Assembly (NCBI RefSeq): GCF_018131105.1 | Contig: NZ_JAFCJI010000001.1 | Location: 1,116,001 to 1,180,000, forward strand | Source: Bradyrhizobium manausense | GTDB taxonomy: Bacteria; Pseudomonadota; Alphaproteobacteria; Rhizobiales; Xanthobacteraceae | DNA length: 64,000 bases | Direction: 5' to 3' | Shown: one piece after another, positions 8,480 through 16,542 of the stretch | Layout: each line of letters begins with the position of its first letter | Numbering within the stretch: the first letter of the stretch is position 1 | Notes under the pieces: generated by a model | The model's input: the letters and a program-made list of their open reading frames with translations, nothing else | What the model was told of the DNA's origin: nothing | The model's database searches: none | Program-made: the position numbers and the translations under genes

Positions 8480-9577
8480 ATGAGAAAAGTCGGCATCGGA
8501 ATCATCGGCTGCGGTGTGATCAGTACCGCTTACCTCAAGGCCGCGCAGCGCTTTTCCGTCATGGAGGTGAGAGCGCTGGCCGACATGCGCAGCGATGTCG
8601 CGGAGCGCCAGGGTGCCGCCTTCGGGCTGCCGGCGATGCGGGTCGATCAGCTGCTCAAGCGCGACGACGTCGAGATCGTCATCAATCTCACCGTCCCGCT
8701 GGCCCACACCGACGTCAGCCTCGCGGTGCTCAACGCCGGCAAGCACGTTCACTCCGAGAAGCCGCTCGGCATCAACGTTGCGGAAGCCCGCAAGGTGATG
8801 GATCTCGCCGCACAAAAGGGCCTGCGCGTCGGCTGCGCGCCCGACACGTTCCTCGGTGGCGGGCACCAGACCGCGCGCAAGCTGATCGACGACGGCGCGA
8901 TCGGCACTCCGGTCGCCGGAAGTGCCTTCTTCGGCTGCCCCGGCCATGAGCGCTGGCATCCGGCGCCGGGCTTTTACTATCTCCGCGGCGGCGGGCCGAT
9001 GCTTGACATGGGACCTTATTACATCACCGATCTCGTGCAGCTGCTCGGTCCGGTCGCAAGCGTGATGGGCTCGACCGCGCGCCCTAAGTCCGAGCGCCTG
9101 GTCACCAGCCAGCCGATGAATGGCGCGCTGATCCCGGTCGAGGTCTCGACCCATGTCGCCGGGACACTCGAATTCGAGAGCGGAGCGGTCGTCTCGATCG
9201 CGATGAGCTTCGACGTGCCGAAACACCGGCATGCGCCGATCGAGATCTATGGCGACAAGGGCAGCATGCTGGTGCCGGACCCGAACCGCTTCGGCGGCGA
9301 GGTGCAGGTTGCGAAGACTGGCGGTGAATTTGAGACGGTGCCGCTGACGCACGGCCATGTCGAAGGCGAGTTCCGCTCCATTGGGGTCGCCGACATGGCT
9401 TCAGCGATCCTGAACAATCGGCCGCATCGTGCCAGCGGTGCGCTCGCCTTCCACGTGCTGGAGGTGATGGAGGCGTTCCAGATCTCCGCCGACGAAGGGC
9501 GACGCGTCAAGATCGAGAACCGCGTCGAGCGGCCGGCGATGCTGCCGGCCGGACGTGAAACCGGACAGATCGACTGA
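8480..9577 (+). CDS. Gfo/Idh/MocA-family oxidoreductase
   Basis: A 365-residue NAD(P)-dependent sugar oxidoreductase: Rossmann motif VGIGIIGCGVIS at the N-terminus, HSEKPLGIN (EKP motif) near residue 93, then the C-terminal alpha/beta domain with FFGCPGHERWHP and GGPMLDMGPYYITDLV. ATG 8480 is preceded by GGAG at good spacing. The alternative ATG 8456 overlaps the permease stop (ATGA) and would add 8 residues. Position in the operon suggests it oxidises the imported sugar or a derivative. Confidence 0.9.
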   Translation: MRKVGIGIIGCGVISTAYLKAAQRFSVMEVRALADMRSDVAERQGAAFGLPAMRVDQLLKRDDVEIVINLTVPLAHTDVSLAVLNAGKHVHSEKPLGINVAEARKVMDLAAQKGLRVGCAPDTFLGGGHQTARKLIDDGAIGTPVAGSAFFGCPGHERWHPAPGFYYLRGGGPMLDMGPYYITDLVQLLGPVASVMGSTARPKSERLVTSQPMNGALIPVEVSTHVAGTLEFESGAVVSIAMSFDVPKHRHAPIEIYGDKGSMLVPDPNRFGGEVQVAKTGGEFETVPLTHGHVEGEFRSIGVADMASAILNNRPHRASGALAFHVLEVMEAFQISADEGRRVKIENRVERPAMLPAGRETGQID

Positions 9578-9587
9578 GGGAATGACC

Positions 9588-10232
9588 ATGCGCAAGGCAA
9601 TGATTGTATGGGGCGGCTGGCCGGGACACGATCCCGATTTGTGTGCCTCGATGATCCGCGGCTGGCTCAAGGCGGAAGGCTTCGAGGTCCGGATTGAAAC
9701 GACGACGGAGGCATTCGGCGATCCCGCCATCCATGATCTCTCCTTGATCATCCCGATCTATACCATGTCGAAGATTGAGAAGGCAGACGCGCTCAATCTC
9801 TGCGCGGCAGTCAGGGGCGGCGTTGGGCTCGCCGGCCACCATGGCGGCATGTGCGATGCGTTCCGCGATTCTGTGGACTACCAGTTCCTGTGTGGTGGGC
9901 AGTGGGTTGCGCATCCCGGCAACATCATCGATTACAAGGTCGACGTGACCAAGGCCGACGATCCCATCATGATGGGCCTGAAAAGTTTCGAGCATCGTTC
10001 CGAGCAATATTACATGCATATCGACCCCGCCATCGAGGTATTGGCGACGACGACCTTCACCGGTGAACACGCGCCATGGATCGATGGCGTGGTAATGCCC
10101 GTGGTCTGGAAGAAGCGCTACGGTGCGGGCAGGGTGTTCTACTCCTCACTTGGTCACCGCGCCTACGAACTCGACGTCCCGGAGATCCGAACGTTGATGA
10201 CCCGCGGCATGCTGTGGGCTGCGCGCGAATGA
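9588..10232 (+). CDS. ThuA-like domain protein
   Basis: A 214-residue protein of the ThuA/trehalose-utilisation family, a class I glutamine-amidotransferase-like fold often found beside Gfo/Idh oxidoreductases and sugar ABC transporters. Diagnostic parts are KAMIVWGGWPGHDPD, VGLAGHHGGMCDAF and the C-terminal VVWKKRYGAGRVFYSSLGHR. Biochemical function in this family is poorly defined; a role in keto-sugar metabolism is usually assumed. Start ATG 9588 has GAGGG about 9 bases upstream; ATG 9582 is possible. Its stop overlaps the next gene's start. Confidence 0.88.
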   Translation: MRKAMIVWGGWPGHDPDLCASMIRGWLKAEGFEVRIETTTEAFGDPAIHDLSLIIPIYTMSKIEKADALNLCAAVRGGVGLAGHHGGMCDAFRDSVDYQFLCGGQWVAHPGNIIDYKVDVTKADDPIMMGLKSFEHRSEQYYMHIDPAIEVLATTTFTGEHAPWIDGVVMPVVWKKRYGAGRVFYSSLGHRAYELDVPEIRTLMTRGMLWAARE

Positions 10233-11278
10233 CAGCTGGCGCGACGCAGCCGGCGATGCGCGCCACGCTGGAAGACGTCGCGCGTGCGGCGGGCGTTTCG
10301 CTCGCCACCGTCGATCGCGTCGTCAACCGGCGCGAGGGCGTGCGTGCCAAGACCGTCGCGCGTGTCGAGGCCGCGGTGGCGAAGCTCGGCTATCGTGCCG
10401 ACGTCGCGGCCGCGCGGCTCGCCCGGGGGCAGTCGTTTCGTTTCGCCTTCGTGCTGCCGGCCGGCAGCAATAGCTTCATGACCAATCTGACCGAGCAGGT
10501 CCAGCGCACGGCGGACTGGCTTGCGGGCCAGCGCGGCTTCATCGACATCCTCCACGTCGACGTGTTTGATCCGGATGTCCTCGCCGGCGCGCTGGAACGC
10601 TTGTCGCCGGTCTATCAGGGGGTCGCCGTCGTCGCGCTCGATCATCCCAAGGTACGCGACGCGATCGACGAACTCACCGCGCGCGGGGTCGCCGTGGTGA
10701 CCCTGGTATCGGACGCGCCGAGCTCGCGCCGCCTGCATTATGTCGGCATCGACAATCCCGCAGCGGGGCGAACCGCGGCAACGCTGATGGGGCGCTTTCT
10801 CGCCGCCCGTGAGGGCAAGGTTGCGGTGATCGCGGGATCGTTGTCGCTCCGCGATCACACCGAGCGGCAGTTCGGGTTCCACCAGATATTGTCCAGCGAG
10901 TATCCGAGCCTGACGGCATTGCCGGTGATCGAGGGCCGCGACGACAGCGAGCGCACGCGGGAATTGACCACCGCGCTGCTCAAGCGCCATATGGATCTGC
11001 GCGGCATCTACTGCTGCGGTGCAGGCAATCGCGGCATTGCCGAGGCGCTAGAGGCGTCCGGTCGCGCTCGCGACGTGGTCTGGATTACTCACGAGCTGAC
11101 TCAACATACGCGGCGCTTCCTCGTTCGCGGGACGCTCGGTGCCGTCATCAACCAGGACCCCGGCCACGAGGCGCGCTCCGCGGCGCGGGTGCTGCTGGCG
11201 CATTGCATGGAAGAGCCGATCAGCCCGGACCAGGAGCGCATCCGCATCGACATTTTCCTGCGTGACAATCTGCCGTAA
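10229..11278 (+). CDS. LacI-family transcriptional regulator of the sugar operon
   Basis: A 349-residue repressor-type regulator. The N-terminal helix-turn-helix and hinge read ATLEDVARAAGVSLATVDRV and continue to LARGQS near residue 68, followed by a periplasmic-binding-protein-like effector domain (FRFAFVLPAGSNSF, VAVVALDHPKV, KVAVIAGSLSLRDHTERQ). ATG 10229 overlaps the ThuA stop (ATGA), so it is cotranscribed with the transporter it probably controls. The effector is likely the transported sugar. Confidence 0.9.
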   Translation: MTAGATQPAMRATLEDVARAAGVSLATVDRVVNRREGVRAKTVARVEAAVAKLGYRADVAAARLARGQSFRFAFVLPAGSNSFMTNLTEQVQRTADWLAGQRGFIDILHVDVFDPDVLAGALERLSPVYQGVAVVALDHPKVRDAIDELTARGVAVVTLVSDAPSSRRLHYVGIDNPAAGRTAATLMGRFLAAREGKVAVIAGSLSLRDHTERQFGFHQILSSEYPSLTALPVIEGRDDSERTRELTTALLKRHMDLRGIYCCGAGNRGIAEALEASGRARDVVWITHELTQHTRRFLVRGTLGAVINQDPGHEARSAARVLLAHCMEEPISPDQERIRIDIFLRDNLP

Positions 11279-11362
11279 TCGGCAGTTCGCGTCTGGAGAC
11301 CGGCGCGTGGGGCACTTCAGGCCGGCGCGCGCATCATTGGAGTCGGCTCCAGTGCGGTCGAT

Positions 11363-11401
11363 GGCACGGCCGCGCTTCGGCATCGGAAGCGCGGCCATGC
11401 C
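11363..11401. terminator. Bidirectional terminator hairpin
   Basis: A 16-bp stem (11363-11378 with 11386-11401, one C/A mismatch) and a 7-nt loop lie between the convergent LacI-type and NADH-dehydrogenase genes. There is no long T tract on either side, but position and stability fit a shared terminator. Confidence 0.75.
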
Positions 11402-11412
11402 TTGTGAAGTTC

Positions 11413-12618
11413 TTAGACTTCGGTGACGCGCTCCGGATCGGCCGACGCAAGCGCGGCGGCACGCTCTGCCTGCGGCGGATAGATCCACACGGTGTTGATC
11501 TCCTGCTTGGTCTTCTTGGCGACATCGCCGACCATCTCGACTTTCCGTTCCCAGCCGCGCGTGAAGACGGCGCCGGCTTCACCAAGGTCGAGGCATGTGA
11601 CGTAGGCTTTCTGGTGATACGGCTTGGTCGGGACGCCGAGGAGCTCGGCGGCAGCATTGTTACCTGCGAAGGCGCCCATTCGGGTGGCGTGCTGGCAGGA
11701 CATCAGCGCAAAATTGCCGGCATCGTCGCACGCTGCCTTGGCGGCATCGCCAGTGGCAAAGACGCCGGGCACCGATGTCACGCGCAGATCCCGATCGACC
11801 AGCAGCCGCCCGGAATTGTCGCGTTCGGCCGGGATCTGCTGAGTCAATGGAGCGGCGCGAATGCCCGCAGCCCAGACGACGGTCTCCGCTTCGATGCGCT
11901 CGCCATTCGAAAGCGTGACCCCGGCTTCATCGAGCGAGCTGACGCCAACGCCGACCCGGGTCTCCACGCCGAGCTTGCGCAGCGCATCCTCGATGACGGG
12001 GCGAGGGCCAGCGCCCATGTCGGGGGCGATCGCGCCGTTGCGCTCGACGATGATCACGCGCGGCCTGGTATCCTTGCCGAGGATTGCACGAAGCCGCGCG
12101 GGCATCTCTGTAGCGGCTTCGATGCCGGTGAAGCCGCCGCCGGCAACGACGATGGTGTCGCGTCCGTTTCTCGCCGGCCTGTCGGCCAGGCTGTGCAGAT
12201 GTCTGTCGAGGGCGACCGCATCGTCAAGCGAGTCGACACTGAATCCATGTTCGGCGAGGCCTGGAATATTCGGGCGGAAGAGCCGGCTGCCGGTGGCGAC
12301 GACCAGTCGGTCATAGGAGAGCGTCTTTCGTGTCCCGCCGGCGGTCGAGATCTGCACCACGCGGGACTTGGTATCGATCGTTTCCGCATTGCCCTGCACG
12401 TAGACGACGTCGATGGATTTGAGCACCTCCAGCAGGGGCGCGGTTAGCGTTTCCGGCTTCGCTTCGTAAAGCCGCGGGCGAACCACGAGTGTCGGCTCCG
12501 GTGCGACCAGCGCGATCTCCAGTTCTTCGGGCGAAACGCCCTGGATGTCGCGCAGGCGGGCAGCTGAAAGTGCGGCATACATGCCGGCGAAGCCGGCGCC
12601 GATGATGACTAGTCGCAT
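11413..12618 (-). CDS. Type II NADH dehydrogenase / FAD-dependent oxidoreductase
   Basis: A 401-residue two-dinucleotide-binding flavoprotein. FAD-binding GAGFAGMYAALSAARL at residues 7-22, NADH-binding VVAGGGFTGIEAATEM near 160-175, VFATGDAAKA near 300, and a C-terminal region with GLVPTKPYHQ-like spacing (GVPTKPYHQKAYVTCLDLG). It would pass electrons from NADH to quinone on the inner face of the membrane without pumping protons. No TM helix is obvious, as usual for this monotopic family. It stands alone with its own promoter region (12619-12729, no motif seen). Confidence 0.87.
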   Translation of the reverse strand: MRLVIIGAGFAGMYAALSAARLRDIQGVSPEELEIALVAPEPTLVVRPRLYEAKPETLTAPLLEVLKSIDVVYVQGNAETIDTKSRVVQISTAGGTRKTLSYDRLVVATGSRLFRPNIPGLAEHGFSVDSLDDAVALDRHLHSLADRPARNGRDTIVVAGGGFTGIEAATEMPARLRAILGKDTRPRVIIVERNGAIAPDMGAGPRPVIEDALRKLGVETRVGVGVSSLDEAGVTLSNGERIEAETVVWAAGIRAAPLTQQIPAERDNSGRLLVDRDLRVTSVPGVFATGDAAKAACDDAGNFALMSCQHATRMGAFAGNNAAAELLGVPTKPYHQKAYVTCLDLGEAGAVFTRGWERKVEMVGDVAKKTKQEINTVWIYPPQAERAAALASADPERVTEV

Positions 12619-12729
12619 GTGGTATTCTCCTCTGGTTGATCTTCGGGCATAAACGCGTCGCCGCCGCCGCTCTGCTTGCGGTTTCGTGTGGTCGTCGACG
12701 CGAAGACGTGAAACGGAATCGTTGGGTTT

Positions 12730-13017
12730 CTAAGGGGAGGCGCAGCTCGACTTCGATGCGGCCCAGCGCCGACGAAAGAAGATCGGCTCGGCGGCATTCG
12801 GGCCGCCCCAATTGGCGTAGGGAAGGGGTGCGTCATCGTTGGTCATGACGGACAGCACCGGGTTCGCCCTTTGCAGGGACTGTGGTGGGATTTCCACTTC
12901 CTCGCCTGTTGCGGACGTGAAGCGAACCGCCAGGGAGAGGCCATACATGATGGTCGTTGCGGCGAGCCTCCGCCGCGGAGGGAATGCAAAGAGGCTGACG
13001 AAGGTCTTCGAAGTCAT
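12730..13017 (-). CDS. Small hypothetical protein
   Basis: A 95-residue open frame starting MTSKTFVSLFAFPPRRRL. I do not recognise it. Support for coding: ACGGAGAC lies about 8 bases upstream of ATG 13017, and the central part (MYGLSLAVRFTSATGEEVEI) is not compositionally odd. Against: there are no domain motifs and it has an Arg/Ser-rich C-terminus. A shorter start at the internal Met (near codon 24) is possible. It lies between two minus-strand genes without overlap. Confidence 0.45.
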   Translation of the reverse strand: MTSKTFVSLFAFPPRRRLAATTIMYGLSLAVRFTSATGEEVEIPPQSLQRANPVLSVMTNDDAPLPYANWGGPNAAEPIFFRRRWAASKSSCASP

Positions 13018-13092
13018 CGTTTGTCTCCGTCCGTTGGGAGCGTTGGGCACCCTGATCATCTAGCGGATCGGACCCTCAACTGCGCCAGCGAG

Positions 13093-13114
13093 ATTGCTCT
13101 GCCTGCAGAGCAAT
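13093..13114 (-). terminator. Hairpin downstream of the first AraC gene
   Basis: ATTGCTCTGC at 13093-13102 and GCAGAGCAAT at 13105-13114 form a near-perfect palindrome just past the AraC stop codon on the minus strand. With a realistic loop it gives an 8-bp stem. There is no T tract, so it could equally be a protein-binding palindrome. Confidence 0.4.
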
Positions 13115-13119
13115 TGCTG

Positions 13120-14070
13120 CTACCGCATGCGCCGTCGCCAATCGCTCGGAGTTTCCTCGGTTAGTTTCTTGAATGCCGCGGCGAACGCAGTCTGCGAAGC
13201 GTAGCCAAGCTGAGCGGCGATCGCCGCGATCGGAGTATCGGTATCGCGCAGCATATTCATGGCTTGATCCAGCCGCTGCTGGCGTAGCCATGCATGAGGC
13301 GAAAGCCCGGTGCTTTCCTTAAACGCACGACAGAAGTGGAAACGCGAGAGCCCGGCATCGGATGCGAGCATCGTGAGAGATACGTCGGTATCGCGGTCCG
13401 AGCGCAGCCGTTCGATTGCACGCCGGAGAGCATGGGGCGACAGCCCGCCGATGGCCAGCTCGAAGGTGGGTGCCTCGCCAGCGTGTTCAGCCAGGAGACG
13501 TGTGGCCAGAACATCCGTCAGCTGCTGCCTGAACAGGTGATCGAGGGCCGCGTTGCCCTCCAGCATGTCCGCCGCACTCATCAACAGTCCTGATACGACG
13601 GGGTCAGGGTATCCCGTCCGTTCGAGAAGATCGCCAGGAGCAAGCATGTTGGCTTCGTGGGCGATGCGTCCGAGCGCGGCCTGCGGGAGATAGAGTTGGA
13701 TTACGTCGACGGAGCCGGGAATATCCCATCTTGCGCTCGAACCGGCCGGGATGATCGTCACAACTCCGGAACGTGCCGTTCCAATGGCAACCGATTTGCC
13801 GGTACGCCTCTCGAGGCGTTGAACGCCTGTGGGATAGGTCATGATCACGTGGTCGGTCATGGGCTCGACGACGTCATGCAGAGCCCCGTGCTTCCAGTGT
13901 GTGATGGCGCCGCTGGAAGGGTCCGAGGCTATTTGAAGCGGTGCGGTCTTGAGGACGCGCGCCATCTCCACATCGGCGCGACGCCGCTCGATGCTCGCGG
14001 AGCTGTCGTGGGCCGCACCGGGTGCGGCGAGCAGAGCCTCCGAGGGAGACTGTGCGATTGGTCTGGTCAT
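13120..14070 (-). CDS. AraC-family transcriptional regulator (paralogue 1)
   Basis: A 316-residue regulator with a variable N-terminal sensing domain and a C-terminal AraC-type double helix-turn-helix (about residues 215-316): SLTMLASDAGLSRFHFCRAF, ESTGLSPHAWLRQQRL and IAAIAAQLGYASQTAFAAAF. The first 26 residues and most of the body align without gaps with the next gene, so the two are tandem duplicates. The intergenic gap to the paralogue is only 51 bp. No target operon is obvious; a third AraC gene and a catalase-like gene are neighbours. Confidence 0.9.
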   Translation of the reverse strand: MTRPIAQSPSEALLAAPGAAHDSSASIERRRADVEMARVLKTAPLQIASDPSSGAITHWKHGALHDVVEPMTDHVIMTYPTGVQRLERRTGKSVAIGTARSGVVTIIPAGSSARWDIPGSVDVIQLYLPQAALGRIAHEANMLAPGDLLERTGYPDPVVSGLLMSAADMLEGNAALDHLFRQQLTDVLATRLLAEHAGEAPTFELAIGGLSPHALRRAIERLRSDRDTDVSLTMLASDAGLSRFHFCRAFKESTGLSPHAWLRQQRLDQAMNMLRDTDTPIAAIAAQLGYASQTAFAAAFKKLTEETPSDWRRRMR

Positions 14071-14121
14071 GGAGCCGTCCTCGCCTTCCGAGGCATTTCA
14101 TTGACAGCGGGAAGACCGTCG

Positions 14122-15069
14122 CTAACGCACGCCTCGTCGCCAATCGCTCGGCGTCTCACCGCTAAATCGCCTGAACGCCGCCGCGAACGCCGTCTGGGAG
14201 GCATAGCCGAGCTCCATCGCGACCGACACGACGGATGCATCTGTGTCGCGCAGCATCTTCTTGGCCCGCTCGAGCCGGTATTGCCGCAACCAGGCAAGTG
14301 GGGAAAGCCCGGTGCTCTCTTTGAACGCGCGGCAGAAGTGAAAGCGCGACAGCCCGGCGTCGGAAGCCAGAGCATCGAGGGAGACGTCCGCATCGCTATT
14401 CGAGCGCAAACGCTCGATGGCACGGAGCAGGACCTTCGGCGAGAGTCCCCCGATAGCCGGCTGGAATGTGGCTGGCGAACCGGTATGCGCAGCCAGGAGG
14501 CGCGTCGCCAGGAGGTCAGTCAATTGATGCCTGAACAATGCATCCAGGGTCTGATTGCCCTCGAGCACGCTGGCCGCGCTCAGGAGCAATCGGGATGTAA
14601 TGGGGTCGGGATGCGCCGTTCGTTCCAGGAGGTCGGCCGGTGTGCCAGCCGCGGCTTCGTCGGCTACGCGCTTCAGCGTTGCGTCGGGAAGATAGAGCTG
14701 AACGACGTCGACTGGCTTCGGAATGTCCCATCTGGAACTTGATCCTTCCGGAATGATGATCAGCACCCCGGGACGAAACGTCCCACTCGCCACCGATCGT
14801 CCCGACCGCCGCTCCATGTGCTGAATCACGCCGTTGTAAGCCATGATCACGTGGTGGCTCATGGGTTCGACGACGTCGTGTAGGGGTTCATGCTTCCAGT
14901 GGGCGATCCCGGCGCCCGTGCCGTCCAAAGCCATTCGAAACGGCGTGGTCCCGAGAACGCGCGCCATCTCCACGTCGGCGTGACGCCGGTCGGAAGCCGA
15001 CGAGTCCAGGCCGGGCGTCGTGGGTAAGACTGGCAGGATCTCCTGAGGATCGACGCTCGGATTGCTCAT
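14122..15069 (-). CDS. AraC-family transcriptional regulator (paralogue 2)
   Basis: A 315-residue AraC regulator closely related to its downstream neighbour: the stretch GLSRFHFCRAFKESTGLSP is identical in both. HTH region about residues 214-315 (LDALASDAGLSRFHFCRAF, VAMELGYASQTAFAAAFRR). ATG 15069 is chosen over GTG 15084 because it makes the N-terminus exactly the same length as the paralogue's (26 residues to a shared DSSAS). The SD is weak. Its promoter must lie in 15070-15583, shared with the divergent third AraC gene. Confidence 0.9.
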   Translation of the reverse strand: MSNPSVDPQEILPVLPTTPGLDSSASDRRHADVEMARVLGTTPFRMALDGTGAGIAHWKHEPLHDVVEPMSHHVIMAYNGVIQHMERRSGRSVASGTFRPGVLIIIPEGSSSRWDIPKPVDVVQLYLPDATLKRVADEAAAGTPADLLERTAHPDPITSRLLLSAASVLEGNQTLDALFRHQLTDLLATRLLAAHTGSPATFQPAIGGLSPKVLLRAIERLRSNSDADVSLDALASDAGLSRFHFCRAFKESTGLSPLAWLRQYRLERAKKMLRDTDASVVSVAMELGYASQTAFAAAFRRFSGETPSDWRRGVR

Positions 15070-15583
15070 GAATGGTGCTCGCACTGGGGAGGTCTAAAGC
15101 ATGAGTGGCCTCTCGATCGCTTCCAGCTCCGCGTTTTCATGGGTCTTACGGGTGTACCGCGTGACCGTCTTTCCTAAAGCGAGCGAATTTTGTCTAATCC
15201 TGCGCGACGCCACGCAGGCCCACGCGGATGTGACTGCGCAGGATGATATCGCTCAAGGCAGATGCGCTTGGATTGTCGACGCTTTGGATACGCTGCCTCT
15301 GGATCACAAATGGCGACAGAAGTCGCTGCTCCAGCGGGTCGGCGATCGGATTTCACAAACGCACGATAGAACCGGGCCTGGGCTTGTTCCGGGGCAAGGT
15401 CTTAGGGCTCAATCATATTGAAATTGCTCCGGAAAATCGCCGATTGAGATCATAACGTGCGACATTCAGCGCCGCTGCCTGTGCCAGCGCAGGTCTGGAC
15501 GACCGCTGCCGGTTTTCGATAATGAGGGCGGATTCACGGGCGGATGACCTGCCCGGTCCAACTTCAGGAATCGGGCCGACTGG
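15070..15583. promoter_or_regulatory. 514-bp divergent region between AraC genes, with a palindrome
   Basis: No convincing gene here: the frames at 15101-15421 (+) and 15174-15356 (-) show no motif or good SD. It contains the palindrome TCAAT-CAT-ATTGA at 15409-15421. Its first 12 bases recur exactly at 24673-24684 in the rhaR/rhaD region. It should hold promoters for both AraC genes. Confidence 0.45.
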
Positions 15584-16513
15584 ATGTTACGCGCAGGCGC
15601 CTTCGGAGAGATGGTCAGGCAACAGTTGCGCCTGCGGGATGCGCCTCCCTCGCTGGTCACGCGTTCATTGCGCGGCATCGACCTCGCGGTCACCGAGACC
15701 CAGGATGACAATCCCGTACCAGGCCGTTCCGGCTCGATGGCTGACGAAGCCTATCTCGTCAGCCTGAAACTTCACGATTACCCGGATTGCGAACTCTGGG
15801 ACCATGGCAAGTCTGTCATGAAGGCGGACGTTAGAGCCGGCACGACTTATCTCTACGACCTCAGGAGCGATCCGGGCTATATCATCGACAAGCCGTTCCA
15901 TTCTCTCCAGTTTTATCTTCCGCGGTCGGCCCTTGACGGCATCGTCAAGGAATCTGGTGCACCGCGTGTCGGGGACCTCGCCTGTCGGTTTGGCTTCGGC
16001 CATGACGACAAGGTCATGCGTCATATCGGGGCATGTCTGATGGAAGCGCTGAGTCGCCCAAGCGAGGCTAACCAGCTTTTTATCGATCACATGATGCTCG
16101 CATTCGCTGCGCACATCGCCCAGGCCTATGGCGGGCTACAAACCGTTGCCGGATCGGCTCGCGGCGGTCTCGCCCCATGGCAGGTGAAACGCGCCTGCGA
16201 AAGGCTCGACGCGAATCTCGGCGGGACCCTTCCGTTGCAACAGATCGCGGCGGAATTTGATCTTTCGGTCAGCCATTTTTCGCGCGCATTTCGCATTTCC
16301 ACAGGCCTGCCGCCGCACCAATGGCTGCTGCGCCAACGCGTGAAGGCAGCTCAGCAACTGATGACCGTCCGCGACCTGCCTCTGTCCGAAATCGCGATCT
16401 CGGTCGGATTCGCCAATCAAAGTCACTTTACGAAGGTGTTCTCGGCGCAGGTTGGCGTTAGCCCGGCAACATGGCGTCGCGGATCACTGGGCATCAGGGG
16501 AAGCGAAAACTGA
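15584..16513 (+). CDS. AraC-family transcriptional regulator (third, divergent)
   Basis: A 309-residue AraC regulator distinct from the tandem pair. The N-terminal domain holds SLKLHDYPDCELWDHGKS and DKPFHSLQFYLPRSAL. The C-terminal HTH pair (about residues 205-305) reads LQQIAAEFDLSVSHFSRAFR, STGLPPHQWLLRQRVKAAQ and EIAISVGFANQSHFTKVF. It converges on the catalase-like gene, with which its stop codon shares a hairpin. ATG 15584 follows a weak SD (CAGGAAT); no better start is visible. Confidence 0.9.
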   Translation: MLRAGAFGEMVRQQLRLRDAPPSLVTRSLRGIDLAVTETQDDNPVPGRSGSMADEAYLVSLKLHDYPDCELWDHGKSVMKADVRAGTTYLYDLRSDPGYIIDKPFHSLQFYLPRSALDGIVKESGAPRVGDLACRFGFGHDDKVMRHIGACLMEALSRPSEANQLFIDHMMLAFAAHIAQAYGGLQTVAGSARGGLAPWQVKRACERLDANLGGTLPLQQIAAEFDLSVSHFSRAFRISTGLPPHQWLLRQRVKAAQQLMTVRDLPLSEIAISVGFANQSHFTKVFSAQVGVSPATWRRGSLGIRGSEN

Positions 16514-16542
16514 TCGGAGGAGCCACGCGTATCCTCTGATCA
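16511..16542. terminator. Bidirectional hairpin joining two stop codons
   Basis: TGATCGGAGGA (16511-16521) pairs with TCCTCTGATCA (16532-16542), 11 bp with one G-U and a 10-nt loop. The two outer triplets are the stop codons of the convergent AraC and catalase-like genes. Confidence 0.6.

Noticed and set aside
15101-15421. 106-aa frame between the AraC genes
   Set aside because: No recognisable motif or convincing SD, and it occupies a promoter region.
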